A stretch of DNA of 43,304 nucleotides from Planctomycetota bacterium (GTDB lineage: Bacteria; Planctomycetota; UBA8742; UBA2392): assembly GCA_020848275.1 (NCBI GenBank), contig JADLAK010000102.1, forward strand, positions 1 to 43,304. Direction: 5' to 3'. Positions 8,389 to 15,729 of the stretch are shown here, piece after piece (the first letter of the stretch is position 1; each line of letters begins with the position of its first letter). Position numbers and translations under genes: made by a program. The notes beneath the pieces were generated by a model. That model did no database searches. It had not been told where the DNA came from and worked only from the letters and a program-made list of their open reading frames with translations.

Positions 8389-8916
8389 TTATCGCTCCGC
8401 GCTCGGGTTCCAGGGGCCTTTTTCGAACTCTTCATTGAAGATTTTGCGGTCTTCTTCGTCTTTGATCGCCTCGCCAAACTTCTGGGCGACCTTGCGGAAC
8501 TCGGCGCTTTCCTCGGCCATGCCGGCAAGGGCGTGGGCGCGCGCCAGGGCTTCCGTGGCGAAAGCGAGGTCGAAGTCCTGCAATCCGCTGTCGGGTTTGA
8601 AATTGTCGCCGTCGAGGCTGGCCTCGGTGAATTCCATGCAACGCCGCGCGCCGTTCATGGCGCCCTCGACGTTGCCCAGCACGCAGTTTACGCGCGAGAT
8701 CATCCACTGCGCGCGCTGCTGGTTGACAGCCTTGCCGATTTTCGACCAGTGCCAGGCCGAGCCGTGGGCGGCGTGAATCAACTCGTCCTTGTCGGCGTCA
8801 GTCATCGAGGCCTGGCCCATGATTTCCCAGCAGCGGTTGAACAGGCTGATGGCGAAGACCTTGTGAGCCTCGGCCCGCGTGAACTTTGGTTCCTTCTTCT
8901 CTTCTTCGGGCGGCAT
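8389..8916 (-). CDS. Helical TPR-like protein of unknown function
   Basis: 175 residues, start ATG at 8916 with a good GGAGG 6 nt upstream. All-helical, with the phrase HAAHGSAWHWSKIG...NQQRAQWMISRVNCVLG. I recall this pattern from a family of uncharacterised bacterial proteins, with paired helices like TPRs and several conserved His/Trp residues. It is the first gene of the 8916-7417 operon and divergent from purE across a 163-nt region that holds a heptamer inverted repeat. Confidence 0.7.
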   Translation of the reverse strand: MPPEEEKKEPKFTRAEAHKVFAISLFNRCWEIMGQASMTDADKDELIHAAHGSAWHWSKIGKAVNQQRAQWMISRVNCVLGNVEGAMNGARRCMEFTEASLDGDNFKPDSGLQDFDLAFATEALARAHALAGMAEESAEFRKVAQKFGEAIKDEEDRKIFNEEFEKGPWNPSAER

Positions 8917-8973
8917 GGGAAACCTCCGTTTTTGGGATAAAACACCGCGAAGCGATTAAAGTCAACGCGTCTA

Positions 8974-9055
8974 GTCCGGGATCCCTGGTCCGGAGTACTG
9001 AGTCTTCCATCTTGCACGATCTTTGACCCCACACTCCTGACACTGGACTCCGGAC
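8974..9055. repeat. Heptamer-based inverted repeat
   Basis: The left arm 8974-9004 (units such as AGTCCGG, GGTCCGG, AGTACTG) and right arm 9025-9055 (ACTCCTG, ACACTGG, ACTCCGG) are 31 nt each. They match at 21 of 31 positions when one is reverse-complemented. Both arms show a 7-bp period. It occupies most of the purE upstream spacer. Confidence 0.65.
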
Positions 9056-9073
9056 AAGACATTTAACTACTAT
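9044..9073 (+). promoter_or_regulatory. Probable leaderless promoter of purE
   Basis: TGGACT (9044-9049) and TACTAT (9068-9073) are spaced by 18 nt. The -10-like hexamer ends 6 nt before the purE ATG, so transcription would start at or next to the start codon. No Shine-Dalgarno is present. The -35-like hexamer lies inside the right arm of the heptamer repeat. Confidence 0.45.
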
Positions 9074-9079
9074 CCCCCC

Positions 9080-9574
9080 ATGACCGCACCACTCGTCGGA
9101 ATCATCATGGGCTCCAAGTCGGATTGGGAGACGATGGAGCACGCCGCCACGACGCTCGACAAGCTCGGCGTTGCCAACGAATGCCGTGCGATCTCGGCGC
9201 ATCGCACGCCGGACCTGTTGTTTGAATACGCCTCGACGGCCGAGAAACGCGGCCTCGAGGTCATCATCGCCGCCGCGGGCGGCGCCGCGCACCTTGCGGG
9301 CGTGACGGCTGCCAAGACGGCGCTGCCGGTGCTCGGCGTGCCCATCGAATCGAAGTCGCTGAAGGGCCTCGACTCGCTGCTTTCGATGGTGCAGATGCCT
9401 GGCGGCATTCCCGTCGCGACGTTTGCCATCGGCAAACCCGGCGCAATTAACGCCGCACTGTTTGCCGCCGCGATTTTGGCGGGCAAGTACCCGAAAATCC
9501 GGGACGCCGTGCACGCCTTCCGCGCCGACCAGACGAAAAAGGGCGTCGAGAACCAGGACCCCAGAAAGCCCTGA
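9080..9574 (+). CDS. purE: N5-carboxyaminoimidazole ribonucleotide mutase PurE
   Basis: 164 residues, a full-length class I PurE. It converts N5-CAIR to CAIR in purine synthesis in the cytosol and normally works with PurK, which is not in this window. Diagnostic motifs: GSKSDW near the N-terminus, SAHRTP (with the catalytic His), [12 protein letters not shown], and [12 protein letters not shown] followed by [11 protein letters not shown]. There is no Shine-Dalgarno; the start follows a -10-like hexamer by 6 nt. A strong terminator follows 3 nt after the stop, so it is monocistronic. purF lies 2.4 kb downstream, separated by unrelated genes. Confidence 0.95.
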   Translation: MTAPLVGIIMGSKSDWETMEHAATTLDKLGVANECRAISAHRTPDLLFEYASTAEKRGLEVIIAAAGGAAHLAGVTAAKTALPVLGVPIESKSLKGLDSLLSMVQMPGGIPVATFAIGKPGAINAALFAAAILAGKYPKIRDAVHAFRADQTKKGVENQDPRKP

Positions 9575-9577
9575 CAG

Positions 9578-9605
9578 CCCCGCGTGTAAACGCGGGGTGC
9601 TTTTA
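9578..9605 (+). terminator. Rho-independent terminator of purE
   Basis: The perfect hairpin CCCCGCGT-GTAA-ACGCGGGG (9578-9597) is followed by TGCTTTTA. Confidence 0.9.
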
Positions 9606-9637
9606 GGAATAACACCCCACCATGAGTGGCGGAGCTG

Positions 9638-10081
9638 TTACGCCGCAACGGCTTGCGGCGGCGCGGTAGCAGATTGCACTGCCGCAGCCGCATCCGGCTT
9701 GCCCAGTTTCTGCGCCATGTCGCGCAAAAATGCCTCGAACTCCGGGTTGGGTTTAACCGCCGGCAACCGCGGCGCGGCCTTAGCGGGCGCGGCCTGGGCG
9801 GCATCAGCTTTTTCGGCGCGTTCCTTCAGGCGTTGTTCATGCTTCATCACGCTCAGCAACGCGCGGGCGGCGGCGATGCCCTCGCGCGGGCTGACCAGCG
9901 TGTCGGCGCCTTCCAGCGAGTCCTGCGCGACGTCGACAAGGCTGCTCAGGTAATGTTTGAGCTGCGCCAGGATCTGCGGGTCGTTCTTGGTTTCGAACGC
10001 TGACTTCGCGCTCAGCGCCGCTTCGACGGCGCGTTGCGCGACCGGCGGATTGGCCGGCGTACGGTATTTCTTGTGGCTCAT
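9638..10081 (-). CDS. Small protein of unknown function, Ala/Pro-rich tail
   Basis: 147 residues from the ATG at 10081, chosen because GGAGG lies 5 nt upstream; an upstream in-frame ATG at 10129 lacks support. The N-terminal part (RTPANPPVAQRAVEAAL...) is helical and reads through LKHYLSSLVDVAQDSL. After about residue 90 the chain becomes Ala/Pro/Lys-rich, then has a short helix EFEAFLRDMAQKLG and ends in an Ala-rich tail. No export signal. I do not recognise it. It converges with purE, with the purE terminator between them. Confidence 0.6.
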   Translation of the reverse strand: MSHKKYRTPANPPVAQRAVEAALSAKSAFETKNDPQILAQLKHYLSSLVDVAQDSLEGADTLVSPREGIAAARALLSVMKHEQRLKERAEKADAAQAAPAKAAPRLPAVKPNPEFEAFLRDMAQKLGKPDAAAAVQSATAPPQAVAA

Positions 10082-10167
10082 GGCATCCTCCATAGGTTGG
10101 AGGAACCCTATCACACGTGGCGACAACACTTGGCGGTTTGGAGTGCGGAGAGAGAAGAGCGGAGTAA

Positions 10168-10644
10168 CTACTTGCCAGTTTTGGATTTGTGCCAGCGAAC
10201 CAGTTCATCCAACGACAGGTCGCCATTGTCCCGAAGCCAGCCCACCCGCACGCCTTTCTCGGTCGTGAAGTGTTTGCCGCGACTTCCGCTCTCGGGAAAG
10301 ACGTAAGGACCTTGGATGCACCACTTCACGTCATCCACGTAAAACCAGTTGTCAATAGAATCCGAAATGACCTCGATCTTCGTGGCATTGGTTTCCAGGT
10401 CCTCATAATGAGGCAAGGTCACCAGAAACCTAAGCGCCGCTTCTTCGTCGGGAGTGCAGTCGCGGCGGCGGATATGGTCGGGCGGCAAGGGCTGTGGGTA
10501 TACGTACCACCGCAACGTCAGCTTTGCGCCAGCCGGAATACTCCAACTATCAGATGGTGGCGGGATCGGTGGCGCACAGGAAGCGAGGCAGCCGAGGATG
10601 AACAACACCCCCATAGTTAACGCGACTCGATTTGGTAAACCCAT
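10168..10644 (-). CDS. Predicted lipoprotein
   Basis: 158 residues, start ATG at 10644 with a GGTGAGG-like site 7 nt upstream. The N-terminus is a type II signal peptide with lipobox LASC (Cys23), followed by a Pro-rich linker. The mature part is beta-rich (KLTLRWYVYPQPLPP, KIEVISDSIDNWFYVDDVKWCIQGPYVFP). No known domain is recognised. A second lipoprotein gene lies just upstream on the same strand (10691-11098), suggesting co-expression. Immediately 3' of its stop, at 10139-10166, is a short run of GGAGNNN-type heptamers, like one arm of the repeats described elsewhere. Confidence 0.7.
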   Translation of the reverse strand: MGLPNRVALTMGVLFILGCLASCAPPIPPPSDSWSIPAGAKLTLRWYVYPQPLPPDHIRRRDCTPDEEAALRFLVTLPHYEDLETNATKIEVISDSIDNWFYVDDVKWCIQGPYVFPESGSRGKHFTTEKGVRVGWLRDNGDLSLDELVRWHKSKTGK

Positions 10645-10654
10645 GGCAGAGCCT

Positions 10655-10672
10655 CACCCGTAACAACGGGTG
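10655..10672 (-). promoter_or_regulatory. Hairpin between two lipoprotein genes
   Basis: CACCCG and CGGGTG form a 6-bp stem with a 6-nt loop, ending about 10 nt before the ATG at 10644. The GGTGAGG Shine-Dalgarno of that gene overlaps one arm, so folding could limit initiation. It has no T tract, so it is not an evident terminator. Confidence 0.35.
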
Positions 10673-10690
10673 GACCCTGTGCTGGTTCAA

Positions 10691-11098
10691 CTAACAGTCG
10701 CCGTCGCCTTCGCAGGCGTCGACGATGGTCCACACCAGCCACACGAAGAAGTAGACCACCGTGAAGAACAACCACCAGCTTTCGCCCGCGTCGGGGCAGT
10801 GGCCGTCGACGCACGATTTCACCGCGTCGCGAAGCACACGCCCGTCGCTTAGGCCGCCGGCTTCGCGTTCGATGCCGCGCGCGCCCTCGGCAAGCCGCGC
10901 ATCGGCGTATTCGATCTTGCCGTCCTTGAAGACGTGCGCGACCTCGACGCGCGATTCCTTTTCCATCTTGTAGACATTGAAGCCGCCGCTGCCGTCGGGC
11001 TCACGCCGCAACTGGCCGGCCCCGGCGCAACCCGACGACATGCTGATGACCAGACAGGCAACAAAGGCGGGGACAAACGACCAGATGCGGCGGCGCAT
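10691..11098 (-). CDS. Predicted lipoprotein with C-terminal membrane segment
   Basis: 135 residues, start ATG at 11098, CGAGG 5 nt upstream. Signal peptide with lipobox SSGC (Cys24). A short soluble part follows (VYKMEKESRVEVAHVFKDGKIEYADARL), then a strongly hydrophobic aromatic stretch WWLFFTVVYFFVWLVWTIV near the end, and a Cys/Asp tail (DACEGDGDC). A lipid anchor plus a C-terminal membrane helix is unusual. Function unknown. Confidence 0.65.
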   Translation of the reverse strand: MRRRIWSFVPAFVACLVISMSSGCAGAGQLRREPDGSGGFNVYKMEKESRVEVAHVFKDGKIEYADARLAEGARGIEREAGGLSDGRVLRDAVKSCVDGHCPDAGESWWLFFTVVYFFVWLVWTIVDACEGDGDC

Positions 11099-11107
11099 GG
11101 GAACCTC

Positions 11108-11140
11108 GGGGGATAACCTTGGTATTGAGGATTATCCCCC
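11108..11140 (-). promoter_or_regulatory. Strong hairpin in lipoprotein leader
   Basis: GGGGGATAA (11108-11116) pairs with TTATCCCCC (11132-11140) and continues inward as CCT/AGG with one bulge, giving about 12 bp with an 8-nt loop. On the minus strand it ends 9 nt before the ATG at 11098, next to the GAGG ribosome site. It could be a leader attenuator or another REP-type palindrome. Confidence 0.45.
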
Positions 11141-11225
11141 ACCGTCAGCGAACACGCAAAACAGAAGCACTGCGGCGTTTGCCCGATGCCAGAAAGCAGG
11201 CAAGTATTTAACCCTAGTCCGGTGG

Positions 11226-11270
11226 CGCGGACATTCCTGTCCGCGGTCACGTCTGCGCAGCAGACGTGAC
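11226..11270. repeat. REP palindrome pair upstream of RAYT gene
   Basis: Two perfect palindromes sit side by side: CGCGGACA-TTCC-TGTCCGCG (11226-11245) and GTCACGTCTGC-GCA-GCAGACGTGAC (11246-11270). The first recurs, with a different loop, downstream of the transposase at 11827-11848. This pairing of REPs around a Y1-type transposase is the known RAYT arrangement. Confidence 0.85.
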
Positions 11271-11287
11271 AAACTTACAATGGCCCC

Positions 11288-11802
11288 ATGCCCTCGCCAA
11301 AAGAAGTAGGCAAATACCTTCACATTCACGAACGCCGCTTGCCCCATTGCAAGCAGGCGGACGCAGCTACTTCCTGACCTGGAATTGTCTGCCGGGTGTT
11401 TCGTTGAGCCAAACGGAACGGCAAATCGTGTTTGAAACCCTCAAGCGTTTTCATCGCATTCGATTCTTTGTTCTATCCTGCTGCGTGATGCCGGATCACT
11501 TCCATGCGATCATTCGACCGTACGAGAAATCAAAGGGGGTCTGGTGGCCCCTTGGACCGCTCGTCAAAGGAATCAAAGGCGCTTCCGCACGCGCAATAAA
11601 CCTTCGCCGCGGCGCCAAAGGCTCGCTTTGGCAGGACGAATGCTTTGACCGGATGATCCGAAACATCGACGAATTTGGAGAGACGTGGGACTACATCAAG
11701 CTGAACCCTGCGCGGGCAGGTTTGACGGACGATAAAGGTCGTTACGACGGTCTTTGGATTAACTCCTACCGGGATGGATTTGTGCCCAAGGCTATGCAAT
11801 GA
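11288..11802 (+). pseudogene. REP-associated tyrosine transposase (RAYT), frameshifted
   Basis: A Y1/HUH-type transposase of the TnpA_REP family, which nicks and moves REP palindromes. The catalytic part reads in one frame: RSYFLTWNCL, then MPDHFHAIIRP with the HxH metal motif, and DECFDRMIRN...NPARAGL with the likely tyrosine in the WDYIKLNPARAG helix. The family's N-terminus (IHERRLPH) is in a different frame. It starts at ATG 11288 and runs as MPSPKEVGKYLHIHERRLPH before a stop at 11375-11377. One missing base near 11350-11365 would rejoin the two frames. A GTG at 11266 opens the catalytic frame, but it lies inside a REP palindrome and encodes unrelated residues. The cause is either a real inactivating deletion or a sequence error. 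Confidence 0.75.
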
Positions 11803-11808
11803 GGGATT

Positions 11809-11848
11809 CGACCGGCTTCGCCGGTCGCGCGGACAAGAATGTCCGCGC
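11809..11848. repeat. REP palindrome pair downstream of RAYT gene
   Basis: CGACCGGC-TTC-GCCGGTCG (11809-11827) is followed directly by GCGCGGACA-AGAA-TGTCCGCGC (11827-11848), starting 6 nt after the transposase stop. The second is the counterpart of the upstream palindrome at 11226-11245. The order of the two palindromes is mirrored relative to the upstream pair, so the gene is symmetrically framed. Confidence 0.85.
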
Positions 11849-11949
11849 CACGGGACAATGCTGTTTTGGCCGCGCCACGGGACAATGCTGTTTTGGCCGC
11901 GCCACGGGACAATCCTCTTTTGTCCGCGCCACGGGATAATGCCGGTTCG
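11842..11949. repeat. Four tandem 27-bp repeats
   Basis: Units at 11842-11868, 11869-11895, 11896-11922 and 11923-11949 share CCGCGCCACGGGAcAAT; the last is the most diverged. The first overlaps the downstream REP palindrome, so the array looks like an expansion from the REP edge. There are no spacers, so it is not CRISPR. Because 27 is divisible by 3, the array is an open frame in phase with purF and would encode APRDNAVLA-type repeats. Confidence 0.85.
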
Positions 11950-12009
11950 CACGCACATGCGCGGAATGCCATCCCTTGCTATTGTGTTACTTCACCGGCG
12001 AGGACACCC

Positions 12010-13437
12010 GTGGACGAAGCATCCCTGCTGCACACCGACGACACACCCAAAGAAGCCTGCGGCATCATCGGCGTTTACGGCCACCGCGAGGCGGTCGAAC
12101 TTACCTACTACGGCCTCTATGCGCTCCAGCACCGAGGGCAGGAATCCGCCGGCATCGCCTGCGTGATGGACGGCCGCATCAAGACCTACCTCGGCATGGG
12201 TTTAATAGGCGAAGTCTTCAAAGATGAGTTTTTCGCGAAATTCCGCTCGAACATGGCGATTGGCCACACGCGCTATTCGACCGCGGGCAGCAGCAACATC
12301 CGCAACGCCCAGCCCATCACCGTCGATTTCGCCGACGGCCAGATCAGCGTCGCCCACAACGGCAACCTCACCAACGGCTGGAAGCTGCGCCGCGAGCTTG
12401 AGGCCCAAGGCAGTATCTTCCAGACCACCAGCGACAGCGAAGTCATCCTGCACATGCTGGCGCGACCGGAAATCCGCTCGCAAAAAGACCCGCTCGCCGC
12501 GGCGCTCAGCCGCCTCAAGGGCGCGTACTGTTTCATGATCATGACGCCCGACGCCATGATCTGCGCGCGCGACGAAAACGGCTTCCGCCCCCTCGCGATT
12601 GGCAAACTCGGCGACGCGTGGATTGCGGCGAGCGAGACCTGCGCGTTTGACATGCTCGGCGCGCAATTCGTCGATGAAGTGAAGGCCGGCGAAATCGTGC
12701 GCTTCGACGCCAAGGGCATGTCGCGCCGCCAGTACAGCAATCACCCCAAGCAGGCGCAGTGCGTGTTCGAACACGTTTACTTCGCGCGGCCCGACAGCCG
12801 CATCTTTGGGCTGAACGTCCACCAGGTGCGCAAGGCATTTGGCCGCCAGCTCGCCATCGAGGCGCCCGTCAAGGCCGACATCGTGGTGCCCGTGCCCGAC
12901 AGCGGCACCAGCGCCGCGCAGGGCTATGCCGAGCAGTCGGGCCTGCCGCTGGAGCAGGGTTTTATCCGTAACCATTACGTCGGCCGCACGTTCATACAAC
13001 CGTCGCAGACGCAGCGGGACATCGGCGTGAAGATCAAGCTGAACGCCGTGCGCGACGTCGTGAACGGAAAGCGCGTGGTGGTCATCGACGACAGCATCAT
13101 TCGCGGCACGACCAGCAAAGGCCGCGTGAAGCGGCTGCGCGACGCGGGGGCCAAGGAAATCCACCTGCGCATTTCGTGTCCGCCGACGAAGCACCCGTGT
13201 TACTACGGCATAGACTTCCCGGACCCCAAGGAGCTGATCGCCAACCAGTTGAAGGATATCGAGGGCATCCGGAAATTCCTCGAGATCGATAGCCTGGCGT
13301 ATTTGTCGGCGGACGGGATGCTTCGCGCCGTAAAAGACCAGGGCAACTTCTGCGCCGCATGTTTTACCGGCAAGTACCCGGTGGAGTACGAGGACGGATT
13401 CAGCAAAACGGCGATGGAAACCAGCCGTAAATGCTGA
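12010..13437 (+). CDS. purF: Amidophosphoribosyltransferase PurF
   Basis: 475 residues from the GTG at 12010, chosen because GAGG lies 6 nt upstream. That start leaves a 16-residue propeptide before Cys17 (CGIIGVYGH), the N-terminal nucleophile exposed after cleavage. The enzyme makes phosphoribosylamine from PRPP and glutamine, the first step of purine synthesis. Motifs in order: HRGQESAGIA, GHTRYSTAG, HNGNLTN, a PRTase region VPVPDSGTSAA, and the PRPP loop VVVIDDSIIRGTTS. Cysteines of the B. subtilis-type 4Fe-4S site appear to be present (SETCAF, HPCYYG, FCAACF). The frame stays open upstream through the 27-bp repeats, but that extension is not expected to be translated. Confidence 0.95.
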   Translation: MDEASLLHTDDTPKEACGIIGVYGHREAVELTYYGLYALQHRGQESAGIACVMDGRIKTYLGMGLIGEVFKDEFFAKFRSNMAIGHTRYSTAGSSNIRNAQPITVDFADGQISVAHNGNLTNGWKLRRELEAQGSIFQTTSDSEVILHMLARPEIRSQKDPLAAALSRLKGAYCFMIMTPDAMICARDENGFRPLAIGKLGDAWIAASETCAFDMLGAQFVDEVKAGEIVRFDAKGMSRRQYSNHPKQAQCVFEHVYFARPDSRIFGLNVHQVRKAFGRQLAIEAPVKADIVVPVPDSGTSAAQGYAEQSGLPLEQGFIRNHYVGRTFIQPSQTQRDIGVKIKLNAVRDVVNGKRVVVIDDSIIRGTTSKGRVKRLRDAGAKEIHLRISCPPTKHPCYYGIDFPDPKELIANQLKDIEGIRKFLEIDSLAYLSADGMLRAVKDQGNFCAACFTGKYPVEYEDGFSKTAMETSRKC

Positions 13438-13442
13438 ACTGC

Positions 13443-13898
13443 GTTTTCCACGGAAGGCACGGAATTACACGGAAAACAACATGGTGGACCTTCTTTTTCA
13501 GACAGAGCGGTCAAAGGTGATCGGGGCCGCAATCGAAGTTCACCGCATACTCGGGCCCGGATATCTTGAGGCGGTCTACCAGGAAGCATTAGAAATTGAG
13601 TTCGGCCTTCGCGGTATTCCATTCGATTCGCAGAAGGAACTGGAAATTCGATATAAAGACCGCGCTCTCAAGAAGAAATATGTGCCTGACTTCTTGTGCT
13701 TCGGCAAGATCGTTGTGGAAATCAAAGCAATGGAGAGATTGACCGATCGCGAAACCTCCATCGCAATCAATTATCTGAAGTCCACAGGATATCGCGTTTG
13801 CCTTCTCATCAACTTTGGCGCTCACGGTAAAGTTGAAATTGTGCCTGTCGTGTTGTAGCGGCAGTTTTCCGTGTCCTTCCGTGTTTTCCGTGGAAAAG
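13443..13898 (+). mobile_element. Inverted-repeat cassette enclosing a GxxExxY gene
   Basis: The left arm 13443-13477 and right arm 13864-13898 are 35 nt each and match at 30 of 35 positions as an inverted pair. Each arm carries three CACGGAA words spaced 10 bp. The only content is the GxxExxY gene, which starts 3 nt after the left arm and ends 5 nt before the right arm. The cassette begins 5 nt after the purF stop and ends 5 nt before the next start codon. I interpret it as an inserted unit; mobility itself is not shown. Confidence 0.6.
13481..13858 (+). CDS. GxxExxY family protein (PD-(D/E)XK-like)
   Basis: 125 residues, full length for the GxxExxY family. The name-giving motif is GYLEAVY at 27-33 and the preceding helix is VIGAAIEVHRILGPG. 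A nuclease-like core follows: PDF with Asp70, then VVEIKA with Glu80 and Lys82, matching the D-ExK signature of the PD-(D/E)XK superfamily. The family's biological role is not established; the fold suggests DNA cleavage or binding. The start ATG has no Shine-Dalgarno and sits directly behind the left inverted arm. Translation might come from purF read-through transcription. Codon choice is less GC-rich than its neighbours, consistent with transfer. Confidence 0.88.
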   Translation: MVDLLFQTERSKVIGAAIEVHRILGPGYLEAVYQEALEIEFGLRGIPFDSQKELEIRYKDRALKKKYVPDFLCFGKIVVEIKAMERLTDRETSIAINYLKSTGYRVCLLINFGAHGKVEIVPVVL

Positions 13899-13903
13899 CA
13901 GTT

Positions 13904-15631
13904 ATGCATTTCAATCGTCGAACCTTCTGCATCTTCTGCGCCATTGCCGCCGCAATCATCGGCTTGATGCTGGCGCTTGGCCCGCTGCCGGTCATGGCCC
14001 AGGACAAGGCGTCCGGAAAGGCCGACGACAACTCCGCCTCGACTTTCACCCTCGCCTTCCGCGACGACGGCCAATTGCGCGAAGTCGAGGGCAAACTCAC
14101 GTTGCTGGGCACGGGCGAGGTGCTGGCCGGTTTCAAGCTGCGCGTGCTTGCCCACACCAGGGCCAACGACGGCGAAGACCACACCACCGCCGATATCACC
14201 ACTGATAAGGAAGGAAAGTACCTGCTGCGGCTGGGCAAAAGCGTCACGCGCGTGCGGCTGTTCGCTTACGGCGAATACTTCATCCCCGACGGCGTCTCGA
14301 ACGTGCCGGTGGGCGCGATGAAGTTCGCCAAGCGCGAGACCTGGGACATCCACGCGCGGCTGCTCAAGCGCGTCACGTTCGAGGGCGCGATCAAACGCGA
14401 GAACACCGGCAAACCCGCCAACCGCGCGAGTGTTTACCTGGCGCCGCTGGATGTGCGCCCCGACGGCAGCGAACACGTCTTTGAAGAACCCCACGGCGTT
14501 GTCACCGACGACGAAGGCCGCTACCGCCTCGAGGTCCCGACGGGCTATTACCGCCTGTGGGCGATCTGGAGCGACAAGGAAACCGAAAGCTGGGAGTCTT
14601 ATTTCGGCATCGTGCGCCGCGTCGATATTTTCGCGCCCGGCAAACGCGATTTCAGCGTCGCGCTCGGGCCGAAAATTTCAGGCAGCGTGATCGACGCGCG
14701 CGATGGCAAGGGGCTGGTGGCGTGGATTGACCTTTACACCAACGCGTATCTGCGCCAGTTACGCAACCCGACGGCCGACGGCGAACTTGTCGATGAACGC
14801 ACGCCCGACGGCAGGGAAATCCGCTGGCCCGTAGGCGATTTCAACTTCCGCGTCGTCGGCGTCGACCCGCAGGAGTTCACCGCGGTCGTGCGCCCGCGCT
14901 GGAGCAACACCGCCATGCGCGTGATTCCCGGCCTCAAGCTCGCCGACCTGAAAGACAAGCGAGTGCAGTGGAAGCTGTTTACCAACGACCAGATCAACGT
15001 CGGCGTACGCGTCCGCACACATCAAAAGGACCTGCCCGTTTTCAAACTTGATGTCCGCGTGCAGGCCGTCAAGCTTGACGACCCATCGGCGATCCGCGCG
15101 CTTTACACACTGGGCGGCGAGACCGACGAAAACGGCCGCGTCAATTTCCTCGGGCTGGCGCCGGGGCTCTACACGGTTTACGGCGAGCAGGGCACGATGA
15201 TCCTGGGCGAATTACGCGTGACCAGGGAACTCGTGCAGGACGCCGATTTCAAACTCGAAATTCCCTTTGCCACCGGCACGCTGAAGTACGAGGACGGCAC
15301 CCTCTGCCGCCACGCGCAATGCGTCGTCAGCGCCGAATATCCCGGCCGCGGCAAGCTCGGCGGGCGCTTCGTCGACCCCTACCCGACCAAGGTCCTCAGC
15401 GAGCTTGGCAAAGGTTTAATACCGCTCACGGTCAAAGGTGCGACTTTTACGCTGCGCTTTTACGCCAACGAAAAGGGCCAGACCGTCCCCGACGATATGC
15501 TGACCGAAGATTTCCCGTTTGTAACCGACGAAATCAGTTTCACCGTCGACACGGAAAAAGCCTACGAGTACGACCTCACACTCAAACCCCAGCCCAAGAA
15601 GCCGCCGAAAGACCCTCCCAAAGACGGATAA
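13904..15631 (+). CDS. Exported carboxypeptidase-regulatory-like repeat protein
   Basis: 575 residues from the ATG at 13904, which gives a signal peptide (RTFCIFCAIAAAIIGLMLALG, cleavage near VMA-QD). The mature protein has several beta-sandwich modules of the CarboxypepD_reg/CnaB type. The turn D-x-x-GKYxLRL or DDEGRYRLEVPTGYYRLWA recurs, as does a later DENGRVNFLGLAPGLYTVYG. The tail is Pro/Lys-rich (QPKKPPKDPPKDG). Probably a periplasmic or surface adhesive/structural protein. Its start lies 5 nt after the right arm of the GxxExxY cassette and it has no convincing Shine-Dalgarno, so the cassette may have replaced its native leader. Confidence 0.75.
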   Translation: MHFNRRTFCIFCAIAAAIIGLMLALGPLPVMAQDKASGKADDNSASTFTLAFRDDGQLREVEGKLTLLGTGEVLAGFKLRVLAHTRANDGEDHTTADITTDKEGKYLLRLGKSVTRVRLFAYGEYFIPDGVSNVPVGAMKFAKRETWDIHARLLKRVTFEGAIKRENTGKPANRASVYLAPLDVRPDGSEHVFEEPHGVVTDDEGRYRLEVPTGYYRLWAIWSDKETESWESYFGIVRRVDIFAPGKRDFSVALGPKISGSVIDARDGKGLVAWIDLYTNAYLRQLRNPTADGELVDERTPDGREIRWPVGDFNFRVVGVDPQEFTAVVRPRWSNTAMRVIPGLKLADLKDKRVQWKLFTNDQINVGVRVRTHQKDLPVFKLDVRVQAVKLDDPSAIRALYTLGGETDENGRVNFLGLAPGLYTVYGEQGTMILGELRVTRELVQDADFKLEIPFATGTLKYEDGTLCRHAQCVVSAEYPGRGKLGGRFVDPYPTKVLSELGKGLIPLTVKGATFTLRFYANEKGQTVPDDMLTEDFPFVTDEISFTVDTEKAYEYDLTLKPQPKKPPKDPPKDG

Positions 15632-15729
15632 CGGGTGCGGCGGCCCCGTTTCCGGAAGACTACCGCACCAAACCCGTAGCGTACCCAATGCCTTGCGGTC
15701 AATATCCGACGCCTGTTCGAGGAACACCC

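Noticed and set aside
11266..11802. GTG start for the RAYT gene
   Set aside because: The GTG is within a perfect REP palindrome and the first residues do not match RAYT proteins; the family N-terminus lies in another frame from 11288.
11842..11949. Possible CRISPR array
   Set aside because: The four 27-bp units are directly adjacent with no spacers, and no cas genes are nearby.
11839..12009. N-terminal extension of PurF through the repeat array
   Set aside because: The GTG at 12010 has GAGG at proper spacing and leaves a normal short propeptide before Cys17; the extension is translated repeat.
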